A DNA stretch of 64,000 bases, taken from contig KQ964245.1 in assembly GCA_001566295.1 (NCBI GenBank), forward strand, positions 1,431,524-1,495,523. The letters are read 5' to 3'. The stretch is from Microdochium bolleyi. Taxonomy: Eukaryota > Ascomycota > Sordariomycetes > Xylariales > Microdochiaceae. Below the pieces are notes generated by a model. The model was not told where the DNA came from. It ran no database searches and saw only the letters and a list, made by a program, of their open reading frames with translations. The stretch's first letter is position 1; each line of letters begins with the position of its first letter. Shown one piece after another: positions 21,097-29,112 of this stretch. The position numbers were made by a program, and so were the translations under genes.

Positions 21097-22908
21097 ATGG
21101 CAGGGCAATCGCCCCCAACCTCGATGCCCGCGGCCTTCCTTCGTCGCAATCGCCCGACTGCTCTCTCCACCACGTCTTCCTTCTCCTCCTTGCACGACAT
21201 GCCCCGGACACGGAAACTGCGCTTGCTCGTCGCCGCCAACGGGGCCCGCGACGTCGCCTTCGCCCATACCATCGCCATCCGCCTGCTCAAGGATGCCCAG
21301 ATCGAGACGAGAGCTCTCGTCGACGATGTCCCGCCACGGCTAATGCACGATATACTCGCCATGGAGAACCGCAGCCTTGCGACGCTGGCCATCGATGCCA
21401 ACGAGCGCACTCGCGATGCCATCGAGGCCGCGAGGCACACCGCCGCCGAGCTCGTCGAGTGGGCCGACCTCCTCGTCCTCGCCCCCATCGACGCTGACCA
21501 CCTTGCCAAGATGATGGGCGGCATCGCCGACACGACACTCCTCGAGCTCCTGCGCGCCTGGGACGTATCCAAGAAGATTCTGCTGGTGCCGGGCATGTCT
21601 GTCCAGATGTGGGAGAACCCCATGACGAAGAAGCAGCTCAGCAAGATCAAGCGGAAGTGGAACTGGGTGCGGGTCATGTCGCCGGTATTATGGAACTACG
21701 AAGGCCAGTCGCCCAATAAGCGAACCGTCTCGTGGGACGGCCTCAACGACTTGATCGGGATCATCAAGAACCAGGCAGAACTCATGTGCCTTGGCCACGA
21801 CGTCGAGGTCGCGGCGCAGAAGGCGGCAGCACAACCTACAAATCACAAGCGAATACAGACGGGCCTGCCAACAGAGATTTGGACGCTCATCTTCGAGCAC
21901 GTGGGCGACTGGGAGCTGGCCAGGGCCCTCAACATCTACACAAACCTTCGGACGCCCACGGAATGGCGTACAAAACGCATCGACTTGGTCGATCCTGTCA
22001 GCATTTACATGCACGATCTCGAGTGGCTCATTCTTTCCTGTCCAGGGTCAGACGCCATCTGCCAGATGCTGTCCGAAGCGCCCAAAGGCCTACGCTACGT
22101 TTCTTCGCTCGCTGTGAAGCTCATCATCAAGTTCTCCTTGATCGACGTTCTTACCTACCTCGAGACTCACCTCAGCAAGGTCTTCTGGGCGTCATTCAGC
22201 GCCAAGCTTCTGCCGAACAAGGCCTCAGGAGTGTATGGCAGGGTCGACATACTCGACTGGTGGAATACCTCGCCGTCGTTCCTCAAGAAGGAGTACGATG
22301 CCGAGGCCCTCGACAACGCTTCGCGGATGGGCTACATCCACGTGCTCGACTGGTGGCTCCGGTCCGGCCTACCCCTGAAGTACACCGAGGTCGCGCTCGA
22401 GCAGGCTTCGAGCAAAGGACACCTCTTTGTTCTCGAATGGTGGCGCGACGCCGCCCTGCAGGATGATAGCATCCAGCTCAAGCCCGGCCGGAGTCTCCTC
22501 AGCGCTGCGCAGCAAGGGCAGACAGCCGTGCTGCGGTGGTGGGAGACCTCGGGGATCCCCGTCGCGCACAGCGAGGGGGTGTGCAAGATCGCCAGCGCGC
22601 ACGGGCAGACGGCTGTGCTCGACACATGGCGGGAGCTCAAGGGCGACAAGCTCTCGTTCGACGCGCAGGTGCTTGTGGCGCCGACGAAGCAAGGGCACGT
22701 AGCAGTGCTGGAGTGGTGGAAGCAGTACGCCCGCGGCGAGCAGGAGGGCGACGGCAAGAAGCACCGCGTCGAGTACAAGACGTGCGACATCGAGGAGGCG
22801 CTCGAGGATGCCGTCGGCGACCCCAAGCCGATCCGCAGGTGGTGGGCGCGCAACGGGCTCAACCTGGGCCTGCCGACGAGCGACTGGATGAAGCCGAAGC
22901 TGCTGTAG
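21097..22908 (+). CDS. flavoprotein (PPC decarboxylase-like) domain fused to F-box-like segment and Trp-Trp repeats
   Basis: Single exon, 603 residues, ATG at 21097 in context CAACCATGGC. Residues 40-200 resemble the HFCD flavoprotein fold of phosphopantothenoylcysteine decarboxylase and Hal3. Matches are Trp-Ala-Asp-Leu-Leu-Val-Leu-Ala-Pro-Ile-Asp-Ala (122-133), Leu-Arg-Ala-Trp-Asp (152-156) and Met-Trp-Glu-Asn-Pro-Met-Thr (171-177). The catalytic His expected six residues before Trp122 is Ala116, although His114 is close. The Pro-Ala-Met-Asn substrate motif reads Pro-Gly-Met-Ser (165-168), and I see no Cys-Gly-Asp-type motif afterwards. Residues 256-290 (Leu-Pro-Thr-Glu-Ile-Trp-Thr-Leu-Ile-Phe) look F-box-like. 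Residues 380-587 hold about seven ankyrin-like repeats built around Val-Leu-Asp/Glu-Trp-Trp. It is probably a binding or regulatory protein rather than an active decarboxylase. The function is not known to me. Confidence 0.85.
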   Translation: MAGQSPPTSMPAAFLRRNRPTALSTTSSFSSLHDMPRTRKLRLLVAANGARDVAFAHTIAIRLLKDAQIETRALVDDVPPRLMHDILAMENRSLATLAIDANERTRDAIEAARHTAAELVEWADLLVLAPIDADHLAKMMGGIADTTLLELLRAWDVSKKILLVPGMSVQMWENPMTKKQLSKIKRKWNWVRVMSPVLWNYEGQSPNKRTVSWDGLNDLIGIIKNQAELMCLGHDVEVAAQKAAAQPTNHKRIQTGLPTEIWTLIFEHVGDWELARALNIYTNLRTPTEWRTKRIDLVDPVSIYMHDLEWLILSCPGSDAICQMLSEAPKGLRYVSSLAVKLIIKFSLIDVLTYLETHLSKVFWASFSAKLLPNKASGVYGRVDILDWWNTSPSFLKKEYDAEALDNASRMGYIHVLDWWLRSGLPLKYTEVALEQASSKGHLFVLEWWRDAALQDDSIQLKPGRSLLSAAQQGQTAVLRWWETSGIPVAHSEGVCKIASAHGQTAVLDTWRELKGDKLSFDAQVLVAPTKQGHVAVLEWWKQYARGEQEGDGKKHRVEYKTCDIEEALEDAVGDPKPIRRWWARNGLNLGLPTSDWMKPKLL

Positions 22909-23052
22909 TTGCTTGTCGTTGTGTTATTTAGTATTGTGCATATCTTAGCAAGCAAGCGCTGTTTTCAAGTGCTTGGAATATTCTCATCGACTCGACAGCC
23001 CGTACTTGAGTGATGTGATATCGATTCGACGGTGTTGTCCTCGGCGAGGTCG

Positions 23053-23088
23053 CGCTTGACAAGGATTATTCGCTTGACAAGGATTATT
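23053..23088. repeat. perfect 18-base tandem duplication
   Basis: CGCTTGACAAGGATTATT occurs twice head to tail, at 23053-23070 and 23071-23088, without mismatch. Confidence 0.9.
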
Positions 23089-23254
23089 GTTGCCCGGTGA
23101 AATTGCTCACAGCTCCGAGTGCCTGACTTTAAGACTCTGCTGTTACTGGGACGCCACGCCACGTTACGAACTCGACATCATCACATCGGTTTTGATACAT
23201 TTTATTTACTCATTTTGCGAGGGATAGATAAGTTCGAAGTCGACTACCTATACA

Positions 23255-23482
23255 GGATGCCATCGTTGCCCTGCGGCCTGGTCAATATCCAGACCCCCAT
23301 TTCCTTTTTCCTCTTCTTAAAATATTCCTTTTGTTCCTCCTCTTCCGCGTTTCTTGCGGGACGAGTTCTCAAAGTTGTGTGTGCGTGTATGTGTTTTGGG
23401 ACATGGCTGGGAGTAGAGGAGCACGTTGTTGTTCGTACGACTCTCGCGCCAGCATGTACGGGATGCCATCGTTGCCCCGCGG
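23255..23482. repeat. 22-base direct repeat, copies 206 bases apart
   Basis: GGATGCCATCGTTGCCCNGC followed by GG occurs at 23255-23276 and 23461-23482 with one mismatch. Flanking bases are also weakly similar (a GTCRAT string and an AGACCCCC string follow each copy), so the original duplication may have been about 45 bases. Confidence 0.85.
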
Positions 23483-23770
23483 ACTAGTCGATCTGGGTAA
23501 CTAGACCCCCCCTTCGTGATTATGCTTTCGTTTCCCCTTCCTCGTTCGCCAGGAGGATGAATTTGTCGAGACTCGGGTCTCGGCTCTTCATTCTTCTGGT
23601 GGCATGCGACGGCATGGACAGGACCCCTCGGTTGACATTTGCGCTTGCGGGTGCTCCTGGCTTGGCTCGATCCTTTTGTTTTTGGTTTCTGCCGCCACCT
23701 AGGTCATGGCCGAATGAAGGGCTATTAGACACTGAAGCTTCGGCGAACCAAAGACGCAAAAGTTCCCCGT

Positions 23771-25126
23771 CTAAATCTTGACGCCCTCGAGGATGGGCCG
23801 GGCCTCCTCGCTGCGCCACCAGCTGACGCCCTCCTTGCCGGGGAACTCGAACTTGTCCATGGACGCAGCCTTCATCTCGACGCTGTACCCGGCCTCGGTC
23901 GGGGTGGTGTAGTACCCGTCCTTGATGACCGAGGGGTGCAGGAAGTGCTCGTGCAGGTGGTCGACGTACTCGAGCAGGGACAGCTTGCCGCTCACGACGA
24001 CGTAGTCGATGGTGCTCAGGTGCTGCGTGTACTCGGGCAGGCCGACGCCGCCAGAGTGCGGGACGATGGGGACTCCGAACTTCTTGGCCATGAGCAGCAC
24101 CGCGAGCACCTCGTTGACGCCGCCCATGCGGCACGCGTCGATCTGGCACACGTCGATGGCGCCCGACATGAGGAGCTGCTTGAAGACGACGCGGTTCTGG
24201 CACATCTCGCCCGTGGCAACCCCGATGCCGTAGGGCTTCAGGGCGTCGCGCACTGCCTTGTGGCCCAGGATGTCGTCGGGCGAGGTGGGCTCCTCGATGA
24301 ACCACGGCTTGAAGTCGGCGAGCTTCTTCATGTACTCGATCGCCTCCGGGACGGACCAGACCTGGTTCGCGTCGACCATGAGCACGTTGCCCTTGTCGTA
24401 GCCGATCACGGAGCGCGCGATGCCGAGACGCTTGCGGTCGACCTCGATGTCGCTGCCGACCTTGAGCTTAAAGTGGCGGTACCCGGCCGCGAGGGTCTCC
24501 TCGAGGAGGGCCTTCATCTTGTCCTCGCCGTAGCCGAGCCAGCCCGCGGAGGTGGTGTACGCAGGGACGGCGCGGTTGTTGAGGGCGTCCTGGAATCGCT
24601 GGGCCTTGCCGGCCTCGGTGGACTTGAGCAGCTCGATGGCCTCCTCGGGCGTGATGGCGTCGGTGATGTACCGGAAGTCGATGCACCGGACGAACTCCTC
24701 GGGAGTCATCTCGGCGACGATCTGCCACACGGGCTTGCCCAGGGTCTTAGCCCAGAGGTCCCAGATGGCGTTGACCACGGCGCCGAGCGCAAGGTGGATG
24801 ACGCCCTTCTCGGGGCCGATCCAGCGCAGCTGCGAGTCGTTGACGAGGTGGCGCCACGTCTTGCCCCAGTCGGCGACGAGCGAGGACAGGGTGCGGCCCT
24901 TGAGGCGCTCGCCGAGGTGATGGATCGCCGCGCAGACAATGTCGTTGCCGCGGCCGATGGTGAAGGTCATGCCGTGGCCGGTGAACTCCGAGTCTGTCTC
25001 GAAGATGCAGTAGGCCGCCGAGTAGTCACCCGCCGCGTTCATCGCGTCGGAGCCCGTCTTGTCCAGCGACGTCGGGAACCGCACGTCCCGCGTTCTCCAC
25101 CCGGTGATAGTGATCTCGGTGGCCAT
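23771..25126 (-). CDS. lgd1: L-galactonate dehydratase (fungal D-galacturonate pathway)
   Basis: Second step of the fungal reductive D-galacturonate pathway: dehydrates L-galactonate to 2-keto-3-deoxy-L-galactonate. Orthologue of Trichoderma lgd1 and Aspergillus gaaB. Single exon, 451 residues, the normal family length, with ATG at 25124-25126. It is an enolase-superfamily (mandelate racemase-type) enzyme. Visible catalytic residues are Lys220/Lys222 in Phe-Lys-Leu-Lys-Val-Gly, Mg ligands Asp252 (Val-Asp-Ala-Asn), Glu278 (Ile-Glu-Glu-Pro) and Glu307 (Thr-Gly-Glu-Met-Cys), and the base His357 (Pro-His-Ser-Gly-Gly). The N-terminal Asp-Val-Arg-Phe-Pro-Thr-Ser-Leu-Asp-Lys-Thr-Gly-Ser-Asp motif is also a hallmark. 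Sequence similarity to lgd1 is strong throughout. The other pathway genes are not in this window. A candidate operator lies about 300 bases upstream. Confidence 0.95.
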   Translation of the reverse strand: MATEITITGWRTRDVRFPTSLDKTGSDAMNAAGDYSAAYCIFETDSEFTGHGMTFTIGRGNDIVCAAIHHLGERLKGRTLSSLVADWGKTWRHLVNDSQLRWIGPEKGVIHLALGAVVNAIWDLWAKTLGKPVWQIVAEMTPEEFVRCIDFRYITDAITPEEAIELLKSTEAGKAQRFQDALNNRAVPAYTTSAGWLGYGEDKMKALLEETLAAGYRHFKLKVGSDIEVDRKRLGIARSVIGYDKGNVLMVDANQVWSVPEAIEYMKKLADFKPWFIEEPTSPDDILGHKAVRDALKPYGIGVATGEMCQNRVVFKQLLMSGAIDVCQIDACRMGGVNEVLAVLLMAKKFGVPIVPHSGGVGLPEYTQHLSTIDYVVVSGKLSLLEYVDHLHEHFLHPSVIKDGYYTTPTEAGYSVEMKAASMDKFEFPGKEGVSWWRSEEARPILEGVKI

Positions 25127-25859
25127 TGTGTCGGGTGTCGTTCTTGAGTGAAGGTGCAGACAAAAGTGGCTGGAGGTGACGAGTGTATTAGGTCAAGGGA
25201 CAAGCGAAGAAGGCCAAAAGACAGGGAGGAAAGAGGACTGGGGGACATAGAGGCAAGAGATGGCCTTCACGGGGTCGCAGCTGTCGTTTTTATTTCCCCT
25301 CCAATCGGCGTCATCTCGAACGGGGATCCCCAAAACCCCACGGCGGGGCATCGTGGGGTCGTGAGCTGTCGTGGCCGATGCCGCCAGTGGCTTCAAAGGA
25401 CGCGCAGGTGACAACTGCACCCCGGCTGTAATTATCCGGTTGGCGGATAATTCATCGCCAGGGGCAGAGAAATGATCCAATTGGCCCGTCACGAAAGGGT
25501 CCGTCTCCACCTGGCGGAGTATGCCCCGGATCGCTCGGGGTACACGATGCCGACTCGCGGAATTTCGCGACGGGTAATATTTCTCGTCTGCTCTCTCCTC
25601 GTGTGTGCCTCGGTTGCATAACAGCCTGGTTTGTCGATTGCAAGACGCGAAAGGCGGGGAAAAAATACAGATTCTTGGAAATTACTGACAGTCATGGCTA
25701 CAGTTCTCATCTCCTGGCCATGCTGGGGTATCTTAACAACATATTAGGTCTTCCTGGCACAATCGCATTCTCCTGCAACCGTCCACGGCAAAGCGACGAC
25801 TCCTCGATCACGAATATTCCTCGAGCATAACTTCCTCTCCAACACAGGCATTCGTCGAC
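25127..25859. promoter_or_regulatory. promoter region of the L-galactonate dehydratase gene
   Basis: 733 bases between two genes transcribed leftward. It includes the lgd1 promoter and the 3' flank of the FAD oxidoreductase gene. The palindrome at 25430-25452 is described separately. No coding frame was seen. Confidence 0.5.
25430..25452. promoter_or_regulatory. perfect 9+9 inverted repeat, candidate Zn2Cys6 operator (GaaR-like)
   Basis: AATTATCCG at 25430-25438 and CGGATAATT at 25444-25452 are exact reverse complements around the spacer GTTGG. The centre reads TTGGCGGA, whose complement TCCGCCAA fits eight of nine positions of the Aspergillus galacturonate element TCCNCCAAT. It lies 304-326 bases upstream of the lgd1 start. 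The CCG/CGG triplets suit a binuclear zinc-cluster factor, and the TTATC/GATAA arms could also be GATA-factor sites. Confidence 0.45.
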
Positions 25860-27338
25860 CTACTTGAGCAGGTAATTCTTGTTGCCGGTCGCCTTGTCCC
25901 ATATGGTCTCCAACACTCCGCGCACAGGGCGGCGCTTGCTCGCGCCGGGGCCCATGTCGGCCGTGAGCTTCTCAAAGACCGAAGGTAGGCCCTCGGCCTT
26001 GTACTTCTTGCGCATCTCCTCATACGTCGGCTTGTCGTAGATGGTCCAGAACTCCTCCTCGGTATAGTACGTGCGGGCATATAGCAGCTTGGCACCGAGC
26101 AGCTCCGCGCTGCGGAGCTCGAGCTTGCGGTTCAGCTCGTAGAACGCCTTGGGATCGCGAGGTCCACGGCCATAAACACCGACAGCGAAGATGCGCTGGT
26201 CCGCGACCTCGTTGACGCGGGGGTTGAAGCGCGAAGTGAGACCGATCTCACGTGCCGACTTGCAGGGAGCAAGGAATATCTGCAGCTCAGGCAGGGTGTC
26301 GTTCACATAGGCAATGAACTGGCTTACAGTGCTGGCGGGGATTCCGAAGTCCTGGACCACGTACTCGTTGGCAAGGCCGGACTTGTGCAGGGCGTGGTAG
26401 CACGTGCGGCTGTCCATGAAGGGATCGGCAAGACGCCGGGTGATGCGGTTCTGTGGCACGTGGAAGTGCTGGAAGGCTAGCTTGCCACCCCAGAAGGCGC
26501 CGTGGTCGTATCGGAAGAGGTAATCAGTGGTGGTCATGTAGACTGTGCCAGGCTTCTCCTTGGTTGGCTTGTGCTTGAGCTTGTCCTGGATGGTGTCTGC
26601 GAACCAGTGCACCTCCATCTTTTTGAGGACGTCCTTGGGCGACGGCGGCGCGTCTACGAAGCGACCAAACATGACGGCGATGTTGCCCTTGCCAAAGTAG
26701 ACGCCGTCGATGAAGTGGATATCGTCGTCGAGGATGGCCTCCTCGAACATCTTGTGGGCGGTGTCGACATCGCTGACGAGATGGATGTCGTCGCGGACGT
26801 ATTTCTTGGCGGGGATGAGCTCGACGGTGAGGAGGGTGACGATGCCGAAGGTGCCGAGGCTGCCGGCGGCGTGCTCGAGCAGGTCGGCGTTGTGGGTGCG
26901 GCTGGCAGATTCCAGGGTGCCGTCGCCGAGGACGATCTCGATGTCGCGGACGGTGTTGTTGAAGAGGCCGTAGCGGTACATGCTGCTCTCGCCAGAGAAG
27001 CCGGAGTAGCCGCCGCCGACGGTGATGCCCTTGAACTCCATGACAATCTTGGGGAGGACGCCGTGGGGCAGGCAGTGGGCGGCGAGGGCGTCCATGGGCA
27101 CCTTTGGCTCGCACTGGACGGTCATGGACTCGAGGTCGACGGGGAAGAGGCGATCCATGTCGCTGGTGTCGACAATGGCATCGCGCTTGAAGTTCATGGG
27201 GCGGGTCGAGCTGGTGGAGCCATGGTAGACGCGGAAGTGCTTTTTGTTGTCGTGGAAGTGGCGGACCTGCTTCTGGATGCGCTCGACGGCGACTTTGTGC
27301 TCCTCGAGCAGCTTGGCCGAGTCCTTGACGGTGGCCAT
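25860..27338 (-). CDS. FAD-linked oxidoreductase, delta-24-sterol reductase (DHCR24)-like
   Basis: Single exon, 492 residues, ATG at 27336-27338. It has a PCMH/FAD_binding_4-type N-terminal half. The glycine-rich flavin segment is Gly-Ile-Thr-Val-Gly-Gly-Gly-Tyr-Ser-Gly at about residues 104-113, followed by Tyr-Gly-Leu-Phe-Asn-Asn-Thr-Val and Gly-Asp-Gly-Thr-Leu. The C-terminal half follows the pattern of 24-dehydrocholesterol reductase-like enzymes. Unlike animal DHCR24, it lacks an N-terminal membrane helix and starts with a charged, soluble-looking helix. The substrate is unknown: a sterol double bond is possible, but fungi use unrelated Erg4/Erg24 enzymes for ergosterol. It lies upstream of lgd1 on the same strand with its own promoter region, so no operon-like link is implied. 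Confidence 0.82.
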   Translation of the reverse strand: MATVKDSAKLLEEHKVAVERIQKQVRHFHDNKKHFRVYHGSTSSTRPMNFKRDAIVDTSDMDRLFPVDLESMTVQCEPKVPMDALAAHCLPHGVLPKIVMEFKGITVGGGYSGFSGESSMYRYGLFNNTVRDIEIVLGDGTLESASRTHNADLLEHAAGSLGTFGIVTLLTVELIPAKKYVRDDIHLVSDVDTAHKMFEEAILDDDIHFIDGVYFGKGNIAVMFGRFVDAPPSPKDVLKKMEVHWFADTIQDKLKHKPTKEKPGTVYMTTTDYLFRYDHGAFWGGKLAFQHFHVPQNRITRRLADPFMDSRTCYHALHKSGLANEYVVQDFGIPASTVSQFIAYVNDTLPELQIFLAPCKSAREIGLTSRFNPRVNEVADQRIFAVGVYGRGPRDPKAFYELNRKLELRSAELLGAKLLYARTYYTEEEFWTIYDKPTYEEMRKKYKAEGLPSVFEKLTADMGPGASKRRPVRGVLETIWDKATGNKNYLLK

Positions 27339-29112
27339 GGCTGTGGCTGTGGCTGTGGTTGTGGTTGAGGATACAGCAAGGGAAGCGGGGATGAGGGCAG
27401 CAAGAAAGAAGCAATGGGTATGCTTAGCGATTGTGAGGGAGAAAGAGTGTAGACAAGCAGAAGGGACGGGAGCACAGCTGGCGATGCAGAGCGAGGGTCA
27501 GCAAAGTGTTGGTGTTGACCCGACAATGCCAATTGGAGCTCGGCCCCTTGACTCACGCATGCGCTCTGCCCGAGAGCTGCTCACAATCACAATCACAGCT
27601 CCTGTGGGGATGACGTGCGCAATGGGGCTTGGCGCTGCCTTGTCGTCAGATGGCTGTCGACGCGGCAACACATGAACCTTCTGCGCTTCCCGGAACACTG
27701 CGCACAACCTGCCTGCCTGATCTTGTCCACCGTGTGCTCCGTGAAGTACTCTGGAGCTTCCCTCATCCCCAGCCCGTGACAATACTGCAGCCTGCGCTCA
27801 TCGATCAGAGGCCTGGCTGGACGGGCGGGCTGGTAGGTCTTGCACTTGCACTCCCCGTGCCGACGGATCCGCAGTGTCACAGCATCCCCTGTCCAACGGC
27901 CGGCGATCCGGCGCCTCCAAAACCGAAACCCCCAGCGCGCGTAAAGGTGCCTAACCAGGTACCTGAACGTATCGCAGGCAACGAGAGCAACGATACACAT
28001 GCTGACTTCGAAGCCCCTCAGGTATGCTCGCTGGTTTGCTGCACGTTCCGTATCATACGTCTATCAGAAGCTTCTTGCATTTGTTGCCTTGGGAGCCTCG
28101 GACCCGACTGACCACATGGTGATCGGCCCCCGAAGCCTGCATATCACAATGGGGTCTTAGGGTATGAATAGTATCTAGTACCCGAGGTCAGAACATCGAC
28201 TCAGGTACCTAGGTACAGGCCCATGGTGCATCGTGCTGTGATCCGGGGTCCAGCCGTGGAGGACATCTGATGAGTCAGCAGGCCGGTGCCATGCCAGTGC
28301 AGCCACGCAACCTTAAGTGCCGAGATCTCCAATTCTGCACCGGCAGGCATTTAATTTTAGCCTGCACGTGGTTGGAGACGTCGGTGCAGCTCCAAATCTG
28401 CATCTTATCAATCAGTGAGGCTCTGCTCCCTTGATCGCTCCATCTCTAAAGGTTGGGTCCTACGTCGCAAGGGGCCTGTTGCAGCCCTCGGCAGCAGCCA
28501 TGCTGACCGTGGTTTGCGGGCGACGTTGGCGATGGCCGCGAATAATGCCGAGCACGCGAGTCTGTCCCGTCCGATCGATGGTGTCATGATTCGTCGACTT
28601 GGTCCTCGCCACCGCGGGTTCCGGCGCCTCATCGCCGACTACACAAAGATGACTCTTGCAGGAACACAGACAGAGGCAATCATGCAACTCCCATGGGCCT
28701 CGACCAGCCCGCCTCCCGCCACGGGGGAAATTACCAGATCTGCCTGTCCCGGACAGAAGGACCCATCCTTCGCCGCCTCCCCACCGGCCCACGACTGTAT
28801 CATCTGGAGCGATAAGACTGGATCCCGTCACCATCCATAATGCCGAGGCATCACGGGCTCTCGATTTCGGGCACATGCCCTGGCGCTAGCCCTGTCTCCT
28901 CGGTGCTTGTCACTTTTTCATGTGCTCTCCCTCTCTTGGTGTTTGGGCACTCGTTTCTTCTATTGACCTGCTACCACAACACTCCGTCGTTAGAATCATC
29001 TTAGGACGTGATAGCAACCAACAGCGACGAGTTTTATTGCCCCCTTTGGATTACTGACAACTCGACAACAATTCGACGACAACCCGAATCCCCCACAACC
29101 ACAACCGCAATC
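27339..29112. other. divergent intergenic region between FAD oxidoreductase and peroxidase genes
   Basis: About 1.8 kb. A short GCTGTG/GTTGTG hexamer repeat (about 27342-27366) abuts the FAD-gene start. A perfect 12-base palindrome GTACCTAGGTAC lies at 28205-28216. No gene or RNA was seen. Confidence 0.5.

Larger units (their letters stand above)
22909..23770. other. intergenic region between convergent genes, with short repeats
   Basis: No gene. Contains an 18-base tandem duplication and a dispersed 22-base direct repeat, listed separately. Confidence 0.5.

Noticed and set aside
23936..25147. 403-codon frame (+) antisense to L-galactonate dehydratase
   Set aside because: Shadow frame caused by strong third-position GC bias. 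The minus-strand protein is unambiguous.
26502..27414. Long frames on both strands over the FAD oxidoreductase gene (288 codons + and 296 codons -)
   Set aside because: Repetitive Val/Asp/Gly or Arg/His/Pro translations are frame shadows of the real gene.
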